From positions 94,987 to 158,986 of the forward strand of contig NZ_MKKI01000001.1 of assembly GCF_001942345.1 (NCBI RefSeq): 64,000 bases of DNA, in the 5' to 3' direction. The notes under the pieces are model-generated. The model had not been told where the DNA came from and ran no database searches. It saw only the letters and a list, made by a program, of their open reading frames with translations. The position numbers and the translations under genes were made by a program. This stretch comes from Corynebacterium sp. CNJ-954. GTDB taxonomy: Bacteria > Actinomycetota > Actinomycetes > Mycobacteriales > Mycobacteriaceae. This document shows positions 46,909-55,653 of the stretch, piece by piece (the first letter of the stretch is position 1; each line of letters opens with the position of its first letter).

Positions 46909-49227
46909 ATGACCAGCCTGCACGAGTCCCCCAGCCAGGTGAACCCGGTCGCCAACCGGTTCGACCACCCCAAGGTCAGCGAACGTGAACATGCTGCTGC
47001 CGGCGTGCCCGCGATCCTGCACTCGATGCAGCACGCCGCACCGAACAACGCCGTGCCGTCACTGCTGACCATCAACAAGCACAAGGGCTTCGACTGCCCC
47101 GGCTGCGCCTGGCCCGAACCAGACCAGGCCGACCTCAACGTCGTGGAGTTCTGCGAGAACGGCGCCAAGGCCGTCGCCGAGGAAACCACCCCGAAGAAGG
47201 CCGGTCCGGACTTCTGGGCGCAGTACACCGTCGAGCAGCTGCGGGAGAAGACCGACCACTGGCTCGGCAAGGTCGGCCGCATCACCGAGCCGATGCTCTA
47301 CGACCGGAGCACCGGCGACGGCCACTACCGTCCCGTCACCTGGGACGACGCCTTCGGCATCATCGCCGACCAGCTGCACCGCACGAGCCCGGAGGAGGCG
47401 GTGTTCTACACCTCCGGTAAGGCGTCCAACGAGGCCGCCTACGTCTTCCAGCTGCTGGCCCGACGTATGGGAACCAACAACCTGCCCGACTGCTCGAACA
47501 TGTGCCACGAGTCCACCGGCTCCGCACTGACCGCCATGGTGGGCCTGGGCAAGGGCTCGGTGACGATGAACGACATCCACTCCACCGACCTGTTGATCTC
47601 CGTCGGCCAGAACCCGGGGACCAACCATCCGCGTGCCCTGACCGCCTTCACCCGGCTCAAGGAGAACGGTGGACGCATCCTCGCGGTCAACCCCATCCCC
47701 GAGACAGGGCTGATGGCCTTCCGCGAGCCGCAGGACCCGATGACCTACCTCGGCCGGACCGAGAAGCTCGCCGACGACTACCTGCAGGTCCGGCTCGACG
47801 GTGACCGGGCGCTCTTCCTGGCGATCAACAAGGAGCTCGTCCGACGCGACGCCGTCGACCACGCCTTCATCGAACAGTTCACCACCGGCTACGACGACCT
47901 CACCGCGCACCTGCGCGACCTGGACGACGACGAACTCGCCGCCGCCCACGGCATCCCGCGCAGGCAGGTCCTGGCGACCGTCGACGAGATCGTCCGCGCC
48001 GACACCATGATCATCAGCTGGACCCTCGGGGTCACCCAGCACAAGAACGCCGTCGCCACCATCCAGGAGATGACGAACACACTCCTGCTCACCGGCAACA
48101 TCGGCAAGCCCGGCGCCGGCACCGCCCCACTGCGCGGGCACTCCAACGTGCAGGGCAACCGGACGATGGGTATCTGGGAGAAGTCCCCCGACAGCTTCCT
48201 GACCTCCGTCGAGAACCACTTCGGCTTCCCCGTCCCCCGCGAACACGGCCATGACACTGTCGATGCCCTGCGCTCCATGCGCGACGGGCACAACCGTTTC
48301 TTCATGTCCCTGGGTGGCAACCTCGTGCGCGTCACGTCGGACACCGCCGTCGCCGAGCAGGGCATGGCGTCGAACGAGCTGACCGTCCATCTGTCGACGA
48401 AGCCGAACGGCTCCCATGCGTGGCCGGGTGAGAAGTCGCTCATCCTGCCGGTGCGCTCCCGCACCGACCTGGACCTGCAGAAGTCCGGACGCCAGTCGGT
48501 GACCGTCGAGGACTCCGTCGGAAAGGTCCACGCCTCCACCGGTAAGCGTCGGGCGAACCGGAAGGAGAACCTGAAGAGCGAGATCGACATCATCTGCTCC
48601 GTCGGCCGCGAAACCTTCGGCGACGACTTCTGGCAGCCGATGATCGACGACTACGCCGTGTTGCGCGACCACATCGCCGCGACGATCCCCGGCTTCGAGA
48701 ACTACAACGAACGCCTCGAGCACCCCGGCGGCTTCTACCTGCCCAACGGCCCGCGCGAGCGCCGCTTCACCACCCCCGACGGCAAGGCGCACCTGACCGT
48801 CAACCAGCCGGACACCGTGAGGCTCCGCGACCGTGAGCTGATGATGAACACCGTGCGCACCCACGACCAGTACAACTCCACCGTCTACGGCATGGACGAC
48901 CGTTACCGCGGCATCCGCGGAGGACGGCGGGTCGTCCTCGTCGGCGCCGACGACCTGCGTGACCTCGGACTGCGTGACGGCGACATGGTCGACATCGTCT
49001 CCGACTGGTCCGACGGGCAGCGTCGTGCCCCCGACTTCCGCGTGGTGGAGTACTCCCACTCCCGCGGCGGCTGCACCACCTACTTCCCCGAGGCCAACGT
49101 GGTGATTCCCCTGGACCACGCCGCCGAGAAGTCCAACACGCCGGTGTCGAAGTCCACGCCGGTGCGCCTGGAACCGACCGGGCGCCGGGCCGAGGACATG
49201 CCGCCGTTGCCCGACTCGGAGAAGTGA
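46909..49227 (+). CDS. fdhF: FdhF/YdeP-family molybdenum formate dehydrogenase
   Basis: FdhF is a bis-MGD molybdenum oxidoreductase. The C. glutamicum homologue oxidises formate to CO2. The 772-residue protein has an N-terminal CPGC (C63, C66) instead of the usual four-cysteine iron-sulfur signature, and a cysteine at C199 (SNMCHESTG) where E. coli FdhF has selenocysteine. The molybdopterin-binding run GQNPGTNHPRALTAF and the C-terminal dinucleotide-binding domain (VVLVGADDLRDLGLRDGDMV) are present. The start at 46909 is favoured over the upstream frame by the -10 box. fdhD follows. The electron acceptor is unknown and no partner subunit gene is visible. Confidence 0.93.
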   Translation: MTSLHESPSQVNPVANRFDHPKVSEREHAAAGVPAILHSMQHAAPNNAVPSLLTINKHKGFDCPGCAWPEPDQADLNVVEFCENGAKAVAEETTPKKAGPDFWAQYTVEQLREKTDHWLGKVGRITEPMLYDRSTGDGHYRPVTWDDAFGIIADQLHRTSPEEAVFYTSGKASNEAAYVFQLLARRMGTNNLPDCSNMCHESTGSALTAMVGLGKGSVTMNDIHSTDLLISVGQNPGTNHPRALTAFTRLKENGGRILAVNPIPETGLMAFREPQDPMTYLGRTEKLADDYLQVRLDGDRALFLAINKELVRRDAVDHAFIEQFTTGYDDLTAHLRDLDDDELAAAHGIPRRQVLATVDEIVRADTMIISWTLGVTQHKNAVATIQEMTNTLLLTGNIGKPGAGTAPLRGHSNVQGNRTMGIWEKSPDSFLTSVENHFGFPVPREHGHDTVDALRSMRDGHNRFFMSLGGNLVRVTSDTAVAEQGMASNELTVHLSTKPNGSHAWPGEKSLILPVRSRTDLDLQKSGRQSVTVEDSVGKVHASTGKRRANRKENLKSEIDIICSVGRETFGDDFWQPMIDDYAVLRDHIAATIPGFENYNERLEHPGGFYLPNGPRERRFTTPDGKAHLTVNQPDTVRLRDRELMMNTVRTHDQYNSTVYGMDDRYRGIRGGRRVVLVGADDLRDLGLRDGDMVDIVSDWSDGQRRAPDFRVVEYSHSRGGCTTYFPEANVVIPLDHAAEKSNTPVSKSTPVRLEPTGRRAEDMPPLPDSEK

Positions 49228-49252
49228 GTACGCTGCTTCACTGTGATGATCC

Positions 49253-50161
49253 ATGGGTAGGTTGACCGAGAACGCGCGCGTCACGAAAGTCCGCCTCGGC
49301 ACCGGACGGGACGGCGGGAACGAGTACGACACGCGCGCCGACACTCTCGCCGTGGAGGAGCCGCTGCAGATCAGAGTGGACGGAACCGACCTGACCACCA
49401 CGATGCGCACCCCCGGGCACGACGTCGAACTCGCCCACGGACTGCTCCACGCCGAAGGGGTGATCACCTCCGTGGAGGACGTGGTCACCGCACGCTTCTG
49501 CGCCGGAGCCGTCGGGCCCGACAACGCCAACACCTACAACACGCTGGACATCGCGCTGCGGCCTGCGCCGAGATCAGCGGTCCCCGAGCTGCCGGAGCTT
49601 CCGGAGCTTCCGGGACTTCCGGAGCTTCCTCTGCGCACGCTCGGTACAACGACCTCCGCCTGCGGCGTGTGCGGGACCACCAGCATCGACGACCTGGTGA
49701 AGGAGAAGCGATACACGCTGACGCCCGAACACCCGACTGCCGAACTGGTCGTGTCGATGCCGCAGCGTCTGTCGGAGGGCCAGAAGGCGTTCCGGAAGAC
49801 CGGCGGTATCCACGCTGCCGGAGCCTTCACCGCCGACGGGCGTCCCCTGCTCGTCAGGGAGGACGTCGGGCGGCACAACGCCGTCGACAAGGTCATCGGC
49901 GCGCTGCTGATGGACGACCGTCTGCCGGGCGACGTCCGGCTGCGGGGGTCCGACCCCGATGTGCCCGCCTACCTTGTCGTCAGCAGCCGGGCGTCCTTCG
50001 AGCTGGTGCAGAAAGCCGTGTTGGCCGGGTTCTCCGGGCTCATCGCCGTATCCGCGGCGACGTCGTTGGCGGTGAACACCGCGCGGGAAGCCGGCCTACT
50101 GCTCACCGGCTTCACCAGGGATGACCGGTTCAACCTCCACAGCGGGGAGCTGGCGTCCTGA
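49253..50161 (+). CDS. fdhD: Formate dehydrogenase sulfurtransferase FdhD
   Basis: FdhD passes sulfur to the molybdenum cofactor so that FdhF becomes active. The 302-residue protein has the essential pair C137/C140 in SACGVCG and the family run FRKTGGIHAAGAF and VREDVGRHNAVDKVIGA. Between conserved blocks, just before the cysteines, is a Pro-Glu-Leu repeat insertion. The ATG at 49253 lies 25 bases after fdhF. Confidence 0.95.
   Translation: MGRLTENARVTKVRLGTGRDGGNEYDTRADTLAVEEPLQIRVDGTDLTTTMRTPGHDVELAHGLLHAEGVITSVEDVVTARFCAGAVGPDNANTYNTLDIALRPAPRSAVPELPELPELPGLPELPLRTLGTTTSACGVCGTTSIDDLVKEKRYTLTPEHPTAELVVSMPQRLSEGQKAFRKTGGIHAAGAFTADGRPLLVREDVGRHNAVDKVIGALLMDDRLPGDVRLRGSDPDVPAYLVVSSRASFELVQKAVLAGFSGLIAVSAATSLAVNTAREAGLLLTGFTRDDRFNLHSGELAS
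49592..49627 (+). repeat. 9-base tandem repeat inside fdhD
   Basis: Four units of CCGGAGCTT (the third with a change) follow a partial copy and encode repeated Leu-Pro-Glu just upstream of the essential cysteine pair. The frame is kept. Confidence 0.88.
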
Positions 50162-50166
50162 CCGGG

Positions 50167-50559
50167 TCAGCCCCAGTTCTTCGCGTCGGTGAGGCAGAAC
50201 GGATGGCCGGCGGGGTCCAGGAGCACGACCCAGGTCTCACCGGGCTGCGGATCAGCCCGGCAGGCACCGAGTTCCACGGCCCGGGACTCCGCCGCGGCAA
50301 TGTCATTGACGGCCAGGTCGAGGTGGAACTGCTTGGAACCGTGCTCATTAGGCCAGGCCGGAGGTTCGAAGTCGTCGACCCGCCCGAAGCCGAGTGCCGG
50401 GCGTCCCGGCTCATCCGCCCAGACGACCATGCTGTAGTCCTCTGTGGCGGCGGCGATGTCCCCGGACAGGAAGTCCGCCCAGAAGCTGGCCTCGACGACG
50501 GGATCTGAGCAGTCGACCGTCACCATGGCGACGGTTGCATTAACGTTGTCTGTGTCCAT
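50167..50559 (-). CDS. VOC (glyoxalase/bleomycin-resistance fold) family protein
   Basis: The 130-residue protein has two beta-alpha-beta-beta-beta halves, with VTVDCSDPVVEASFWADFL, QFHLDLAVNDIAAAE and VVLLDPAGHPFCLTD. Members bind small substrates or drugs at a metal site. The exact function is unknown. It is transcribed divergently from an AraC-type regulator, with only 26 bases between starts. Confidence 0.82.
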   Translation of the reverse strand: MDTDNVNATVAMVTVDCSDPVVEASFWADFLSGDIAAATEDYSMVVWADEPGRPALGFGRVDDFEPPAWPNEHGSKQFHLDLAVNDIAAAESRAVELGACRADPQPGETWVVLLDPAGHPFCLTDAKNWG

Positions 50560-50565
50560 GCCTTC

Positions 50566-50571
50566 ACGCTA
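50566..50571 (-). promoter_or_regulatory. Candidate leaderless -10 box for the VOC gene
   Basis: On the minus strand TAGCGT ends 6 bases before the ATG at 50559. Confidence 0.5.
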
Positions 50572-50585
50572 GGAGGTGCGTGGCG

Positions 50586-51449
50586 ATGCCGTCTTGGACG
50601 AATGCGACACCTGCCGCGACTCCCGGCGGGGTGATTCTTCACCGTCACTCATTCGACCGTACCGTCACCCGTCTTCTCGCGGCGCCGGGGCCCGAACTCT
50701 CCGACGTGGTCGAGACCTTCTGGGCCGTCACCTGGAACCTTCCTCAGATGCTGGTGGGCTCGCTCGTACCCCAGTTCTCGGTGAACCTCACCTTCGAGGA
50801 GAACTCGGGACGTCCCGGCTCCGAGGCCCAGGTGGTCGTGACCGGCGTCCCGGGTCGGCGGTTCGACGTCGACCTGCTGTCCACCGGCCACGTCGTCGGC
50901 GTCAAGTTCCGGCCGGGCGCCTTCACCGCGGTGTCCGGTGTCCCTGCCTCCACGCTGGCAGACCGGACGGTGCCGGCAGACTGCCTTCTCCCGGAAAGTC
51001 TGGTCTCGGGATTCCGGCTCGCTGCCGGTGAGGCAGCGACCGTCGGGGATGACGTCCAACCCGCCGACATCAGGAGGGCGCTGCTGCCTCACCTCCCCGG
51101 CACTGTCTCAGCCGACTGCCGGCTCGCGCAGACCGTCCTGGATGATGCCCGCGACAGTCGGGTGACGAGGGTGGACCAGCTTGCCGCCCGTCACGGTCTG
51201 GGTGTTCGCGCACTGCAACGCCTCTTCGACCGCTGGATCGGACTGTCACCGAAGAAGGTCGTCACCCGGTGCCGTCTGCATGACGCGGTGGTCCGGCTCG
51301 ACGGCGACGCGGGAGTGTCCATGGCCGACACCGCGCTTGAACTCGGTTTCTACGACCAGTCCCACTTCACCCGCGAGTTCACGTCCTTTGTCGGCGTCTC
51401 CCCGGCCAGGTATGTCGCAGGTGACCGGGCGGGAACGGCGCTGGAGTAG
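50586..51449 (+). CDS. AraC-family transcriptional regulator
   Basis: The 287-residue protein has an N-terminal sensor domain (HRHSFDRTVTRLLAAPGPEL, with a DUF6597-like pattern) and a C-terminal pair of helix-turn-helix motifs (LAARHGLGVRALQRLFDRWI and MADTALELGFYDQSHFTREF). The ATG at 50586 has AGGAGG nine bases upstream; the GTG at 50580 is too close. It probably regulates the divergent VOC gene. The signal is unknown. Confidence 0.85.
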   Translation: MPSWTNATPAATPGGVILHRHSFDRTVTRLLAAPGPELSDVVETFWAVTWNLPQMLVGSLVPQFSVNLTFEENSGRPGSEAQVVVTGVPGRRFDVDLLSTGHVVGVKFRPGAFTAVSGVPASTLADRTVPADCLLPESLVSGFRLAAGEAATVGDDVQPADIRRALLPHLPGTVSADCRLAQTVLDDARDSRVTRVDQLAARHGLGVRALQRLFDRWIGLSPKKVVTRCRLHDAVVRLDGDAGVSMADTALELGFYDQSHFTREFTSFVGVSPARYVAGDRAGTALE

Positions 51450-51510
51450 ACACCGTGGGAGAAAGACATCACGGAGTACCGGCCACCGGGGGCACCAGGA
51501 CATGCGACGG

Positions 51511-52149
51511 TTACTCCTCGCCCCTGCCCGCCCGTAGCTCCTCGATCTCAGCCTTCAGCGAGGCTATGTCCGCCCGGTACAGGTCGAGCCGTTCCTCGAC
51601 CTCCTCGCGGGTCCACCGTGGCGTGATCTGCTTGGAGCAGTTCGCGTCGGAGGCGGTGACCTCGACGATCACGGCACGCTCGATCACCGAGGTGATGCGC
51701 CGGTCCCCCAGGTCACGCAGCTGCTCGATCAGGTCGGGGTCGTCGGACGCGTCGACGGTGCGGGCGTGCCCGAAGACCTTCACCCGCGACCTGGTCGCGA
51801 AGTCGACGAAGAAGAGACAGACGCGGCCGTCCCGGTCGAGGTTACCGGCGGTGACGAACTGCCTGTTCCCCGCGAAGTCCGGGAACATCAGGCGCGAACC
51901 GTCGGACGTCGCGGCGACCTTCACGAAACCGGCCGGTCCGCCCTTGTGCTGGACATAGGGCCATCCGGTCCCGGTGACGGTGGCCATCATGAACATGCGG
52001 GCCTGGCGGATCAGTTTGATGTCGCGCGGGTCCAGCTCGGTACCGGACGCCCCGGTCGTGTCGACCCTGTTGCCGACGCCGCGGGCCTCCTGGCGTGCGG
52101 TGACGAAGTCGTCGAAGGCGATGTCGGCGTAACTGTCCGTGTGATTCAC
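51511..52149 (-). CDS. Pyridoxamine 5'-phosphate oxidase-family flavin-binding protein
   Basis: The 212-residue protein has the split-barrel FMN-binding fold, with RQARMFMMATVTGTGWPYVQ, MFPDFAGNRQFVTAGNLDRD and VCLFFVDFATRSRVKVFGHA. Family members reduce or bind small heteroaromatic compounds; I cannot name the substrate. The GTG at 52149 overlaps the moeB stop (GTGA) and has GGAG six bases upstream, so it is preferred over an in-frame ATG further upstream. It is the last gene of the moaC-mogA-moaE-moeB operon. Confidence 0.8.
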   Translation of the reverse strand: MNHTDSYADIAFDDFVTARQEARGVGNRVDTTGASGTELDPRDIKLIRQARMFMMATVTGTGWPYVQHKGGPAGFVKVAATSDGSRLMFPDFAGNRQFVTAGNLDRDGRVCLFFVDFATRSRVKVFGHARTVDASDDPDLIEQLRDLGDRRITSVIERAVIVEVTASDANCSKQITPRWTREEVEERLDLYRADIASLKAEIEELRAGRGEE

Positions 52150-53243
52150 TGACGCTCCAACCATGCGTTGATGCCGCCGGGGTAGTTCACACCGGTGATG
52201 CCGGCGCCGGCGAGAATCTCGACGGCCTGCGCCGAGCGTGTCCCGGCGGCGCAGTAGACCACGAGAGGACGCCCGGAGGTCGTCGCTGCCTCGGCGAGTT
52301 CGGCGAGTTCGGCAACCTCAGCGACCTCAGCTTCCTCATCGCGTAGCCGCGACAGCGGCACGTTCACCGCCCCGGGAATGTGCACGGTCGCGTATTCGTC
52401 GGGTTCGCGGACGTCGAGGAGGAGGGCACCTTCGAGCGAAGGCACCGCCGACATACTCTCGTCCGACGGTTCGACGGCCAGTTCCCCGGCCACCGGCGTG
52501 GGCGCCTGCCGAACACGTGAAGACACGGCCGGGTCAGCGGCGACGGGGATGTACTCCCAGCGTCCGGACAGCCCGTCGAAGTAGCCGATCTCCCCGCTCA
52601 GCGGACTGCCGACCCCGGTGACGACCTTCACCGCCTCCAGCGCCATGGCGGTGCCGACGGTACCGACGACCGGCCCCAGCACCCCCGCCGCCGAGCAGGA
52701 CGGCACCGCCCCGACCGGTGGCGGTGTCGGGAAGACGTCCTCGTAGACGGGCCCGTCGGGCATTCCGAAGACGGAGAGCTGCCCGTCGAACCCGAGGATC
52801 GACGCCCACACCTGCGGGATGCCGAGCACCGCACATGCGTGGGAGCAGGCGTAGCGGGCGGCGAAGTTGTCGGTGCCGTCGAGGACGACGTCTGCCCCGC
52901 GCAGCAGGGCGACCGCGTTGTCCGTGGTGAGACGGGATGACACGACGTGCACCGTCATGTCCGGGTTGCGGGCCAGCATCGCCCGGCGCGCCGACTCCGT
53001 CTTCGGCGAACCCACGGCGGCGTCGGTGTGGATGATCTGGCGGTGGAGGTTCGACGTCGACACCAGGTCGTCGTCGATGACGGTGATCTCCCCTACTCCG
53101 GCGGCGGCAAGGTACAGCAGCGCGGGTGAGCCGAGGCCACCGGCGCCGAGGACGGCGACATGGGCGTCGGCGAGCTTCTCCTGGCCGTCAAGGCCGAAGC
53201 CGGCGAGGGTGATCTGCCGCTGGTAGCGGGAAAGGTCGGTCAC
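52146..53243 (-). CDS. moeB: MoeB-type adenylyltransferase with rhodanese domain (MoeZ/R-like)
   Basis: This E1-like enzyme adenylates the C-terminus of MoaD; its rhodanese domain can deliver sulfur to make the thiocarboxylate. The 365-residue protein has the nucleotide-binding GAGGLGSPALLYLAAAGVGE and the catalytic SCSAAGVLGPVVG run. From about residue 260 there is a rhodanese domain with the active cysteine in VVYCAAGTRSA. An Ala-Glu-Val/Leu repeat separates the parts. The GTG start overlaps the moaE stop. Confidence 0.92.
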   Translation of the reverse strand: MTDLSRYQRQITLAGFGLDGQEKLADAHVAVLGAGGLGSPALLYLAAAGVGEITVIDDDLVSTSNLHRQIIHTDAAVGSPKTESARRAMLARNPDMTVHVVSSRLTTDNAVALLRGADVVLDGTDNFAARYACSHACAVLGIPQVWASILGFDGQLSVFGMPDGPVYEDVFPTPPPVGAVPSCSAAGVLGPVVGTVGTAMALEAVKVVTGVGSPLSGEIGYFDGLSGRWEYIPVAADPAVSSRVRQAPTPVAGELAVEPSDESMSAVPSLEGALLLDVREPDEYATVHIPGAVNVPLSRLRDEEAEVAEVAELAELAEAATTSGRPLVVYCAAGTRSAQAVEILAGAGITGVNYPGGINAWLERQ

Positions 53244-53707
53244 AGTCCCACCCAGTCCGTGCTCCCGTCGGTGAGTTCCTGTTCCTTCCAGATCGGTACC
53301 TGGGACTTCACGGTGTCGGCGAAAGCGGCGACGGCCTCAAAGGCGGGTCCTCGGTGCGCGGCGGCGATGACGACGAGGAAGGCGAGGTCCCCGATCGCCA
53401 GGGCGCCGGTACGGTGCTCGGCCCACAGCCGGATATCGGGGTACTCGGCGACGGTGTCGGCGGCGATGCGGGCCAGCACATCCGGTGCGGTCGGGTGGTG
53501 GGAATAGGTCAGTGCGGTCACGCCGGCCCCGCCGTCGTGGTTACGGACCGTGCCTTCGAAGGTGACGACGGCACCCATCGCGTCGGTGGCGGTGGCGTCC
53601 TTGGCGTCGACGAGGTGCGCCTCCAGCGGTTCGTCGGAGACGGCGGTGTGCACGACGACGCCGGTCTGCTCGGCGACGTAGCCGGGGTCGGTGGTGTTCT
53701 CACTCAT
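53240..53707 (-). CDS. moaE: Molybdopterin synthase catalytic subunit MoaE
   Basis: MoaE and MoaD together add two sulfurs to precursor Z (cPMP). The 155-residue protein has the family runs GAVVTFEGTVRNHDGGAGV, EHRTGALAIGDLAFLVV and the catalytic lysine region KSQVPIWKEQ. It overlaps mogA by 8 bases and moeB by 4 bases. Confidence 0.95.
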   Translation of the reverse strand: MSENTTDPGYVAEQTGVVVHTAVSDEPLEAHLVDAKDATATDAMGAVVTFEGTVRNHDGGAGVTALTYSHHPTAPDVLARIAADTVAEYPDIRLWAEHRTGALAIGDLAFLVVIAAAHRGPAFEAVAAFADTVKSQVPIWKEQELTDGSTDWVGL

Positions 53708-54206
53708 GGTCGGTATGTCCTTCCAGCTGGTTGAGCAGGTGGTCGAGGACGGGGTCGAGCACGACGATGCCGTCCTTCACCCCCCCGCTGGACCCGGGCA
53801 GGGTCATCACGAAGGTGCGGTCGACCGTCCCTGTCACCCCGGCGACTCCCCCGGACAGGATCGCGGTCGGTACACCGGCGTCCACCCCACGCCGCCGGAC
53901 GGCCTCGACCAGGCCGGGCAGTTCGTGGGTGAGGTGTGGACGCACGGCGGAAACGGTGGTGTCGGTGGGGCTGATGCCGGTGCCCCCGGTGGTCAGCACG
54001 ACGTTGGGCCGCTCCGTCGTGTCTCCGCCGAGTACGTCGTCGAGGTACCCCGTGACATCGACGTCGGCGACGACCACGGCGTCCGGCACCTCGAGGCCAC
54101 GCGAGCGCAGCCAGTCGACCAGCAGCGGCCCGGTGGTGTCCTCGTACGCACCGGACGCCGCCCGAGTGGACGCGACCACAACGACAGCACGCAGTGCGCC
54201 GCTCAC
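53700..54206 (-). CDS. mog: Molybdopterin adenylyltransferase, MogA/MoaB family
   Basis: This protein adenylates molybdopterin, the step before MoeA inserts molybdate. The 168-residue protein has the family motif [12 protein letters not shown] and the [10 protein letters not shown] loop. The GTG at 54206 overlaps the moaC stop (GTGA). MoaB and MogA are close relatives, so the exact name is not settled. Confidence 0.9.
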   Translation of the reverse strand: MSGALRAVVVVASTRAASGAYEDTTGPLLVDWLRSRGLEVPDAVVVADVDVTGYLDDVLGGDTTERPNVVLTTGGTGISPTDTTVSAVRPHLTHELPGLVEAVRRRGVDAGVPTAILSGGVAGVTGTVDRTFVMTLPGSSGGVKDGIVVLDPVLDHLLNQLEGHTDHE

Positions 54207-54706
54207 CGGATGTCCCAGTCGCCGGACTTGCCGCCGGACTTGGCGAGCACACGGACATCGTCGATGACGGCGTGCTTGTCGACGGCCTTGACCATGTCGT
54301 AGACGGTCAGCGCAGCACTGGTCACGGCGGTGAGTGCCTCCATTTCCACACCGGTGACGCCGCGGGTCTTCACCGACGCCTCGATGCGCACGGCCCCGGC
54401 ACTGTCCCCTTTGTCCCCGTCCTCCCTGCTGAAGTCGACGGTGATCTTCCCGAGCGGCAACGGGTGGCACAGCGGGATGATCTCGGGGGTCTTCTTCGCC
54501 CCCATGATGCCGGCGACGCGGGCGACGGGCAGCGCGTCTCCCTTGGGGAGGTCCCCGCGGAAGATCATGTCGAGGACGTCCTCCCTGGTGCGGACCCGCC
54601 CGGTGGCGACGGCGGTACGGCTCGTCTCGTTCTTCGCGGTGACGTCGACCATGTGGGCCGACCCGTCCTCACGGACGTGGGTGAGATGGTCTCCTGGGTC
54701 TTCCAT
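54203..54706 (-). CDS. moaC: Cyclic pyranopterin monophosphate synthase MoaC
   Basis: MoaC completes the first stage of molybdopterin synthesis with MoaA. The 167-residue protein has [17 protein letters not shown], the run [17 protein letters not shown] and [19 protein letters not shown], with conserved His and Lys in place. It is the first gene of a minus-strand operon and faces moaD. Confidence 0.96.
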   Translation of the reverse strand: MEDPGDHLTHVREDGSAHMVDVTAKNETSRTAVATGRVRTREDVLDMIFRGDLPKGDALPVARVAGIMGAKKTPEIIPLCHPLPLGKITVDFSREDGDKGDSAGAVRIEASVKTRGVTGVEMEALTAVTSAALTVYDMVKAVDKHAVIDDVRVLAKSGGKSGDWDIR

Positions 54707-54714
54707 GACCGTCC

Positions 54715-54720
54715 AGGTTA
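54715..54720 (-). promoter_or_regulatory. Candidate leaderless -10 box for moaC
   Basis: TAACCT ends 8 bases before the ATG at 54706. It is back to back with the moaD box; the whole intergenic space is 41 bases. Confidence 0.55.
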
Positions 54721-54734
54721 CCCGCCGTCACCGC

Positions 54735-54740
54735 TACACT
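54735..54740 (+). promoter_or_regulatory. Candidate leaderless -10 box for moaD
   Basis: TACACT is followed by 7 bases and the ATG at 54748. Confidence 0.55.
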
Positions 54741-54747
54741 GGGACGC

Positions 54748-55029
54748 ATGGTTGAGATCCGATATTTCGCCGCCGCCCGTGCCGCACGCGGTGCCGCGCA
54801 CGAGGTGCTCTCCGCCGACAGCACCATCGCCGACACCCTCGCTGACCTGCTCGATGACCTCGGGAGACGCCACACGGACACCACGGCCGGGGGTATGACG
54901 TTGGCCGGGATCTTCGACCGGTGCAGTTTCCTCGTCGACGGGCGGACGGTCACCCGTCCGGATGCGTCGGCGACGTCGTTGGCCGGGGTCGGACGCGTCG
55001 ACGTCCTGCCGCCGTTCGCGGGAGGGTAG
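54748..55029 (+). CDS. moaD: Molybdopterin synthase sulfur carrier subunit MoaD
   Basis: MoaD is a ubiquitin-fold sulfur carrier. The 93-residue protein ends with the required Gly-Gly (DVLPPFAGG), which is adenylated by MoeB and converted to a thiocarboxylate. It starts a plus-strand operon with mobA and moeA, and mobA begins immediately after the stop. Confidence 0.93.
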   Translation: MVEIRYFAAARAARGAAHEVLSADSTIADTLADLLDDLGRRHTDTTAGGMTLAGIFDRCSFLVDGRTVTRPDASATSLAGVGRVDVLPPFAGG

Positions 55030-55653
55030 ATGGCGGACAGTAGTGTCCATGCGATCATCGTCGCCGGTGGTGCCGGCTCGCGTCTGGCGGCGTCGGCTCC
55101 GGCCGGTGCACTCCGGGACGTGCCCCGCAAACCTTTGCTCCCCGGTCCGGACGGCCGACGGTTGATCGACCGGGTGCTTGACGCGACGGCGTCCTGCACC
55201 TGTCGTGTCGTCGTCGCGTCTCCCCTGGACCTGCCGGGCCTGCCCGTCGACGTCCTGCGGACGCAGGAGACCCCGCCCTTGGCGGGGCCTGCGGCGGCCC
55301 TCGCCGCGGGGGTTGCGGCGTTGCACGGCACCGGGACGGTCTGTGACGCTGACCTCGTCCTCCTCCTCGCCGCCGATCTGGTGGCCCCTGCAGGGTCGGT
55401 CGACGTCCTGCTGAAGTCTGTGCAGGATGCGCCTGCCGGTTGTATCGGCACCGTCGACGGCCGGATGCAGCCGTTGCTGAGCGTGGTACGCCTAGGCGCC
55501 CTGCGCACGGCGGTGGACGGCAACGATTTCACCGATGCCCCGGCCATGGCGCTGCTGCGTCGACTGGATCTGCAGGAGACGCCACTGCCGTCCGCGGCGG
55601 ACATCGACACCTGGGACGACGCCGTGACCCACGGCTACGGAAGGACATCATGA
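55030..55653 (+). CDS. mobA: Molybdenum cofactor guanylyltransferase MobA
   Basis: MobA converts Mo-MPT to the guanine-dinucleotide form (MGD) that FdhF requires. The 207-residue protein has the nucleotidyltransferase run AIIVAGGAGSRLAASAP and a PRKPLL motif, and two aspartates in the GTP/Mg site region (LLLAADLVAP). It overlaps the next gene by 4 bases (ATGA). Confidence 0.88.
   Translation: MADSSVHAIIVAGGAGSRLAASAPAGALRDVPRKPLLPGPDGRRLIDRVLDATASCTCRVVVASPLDLPGLPVDVLRTQETPPLAGPAAALAAGVAALHGTGTVCDADLVLLLAADLVAPAGSVDVLLKSVQDAPAGCIGTVDGRMQPLLSVVRLGALRTAVDGNDFTDAPAMALLRRLDLQETPLPSAADIDTWDDAVTHGYGRTS

Noticed and set aside
47059..49533. Very long minus-strand open frame opposite fdhF (824 codons)
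   Set aside because: Antisense to fdhF with its conserved motifs; GC-rich codon use opens the opposite frame.
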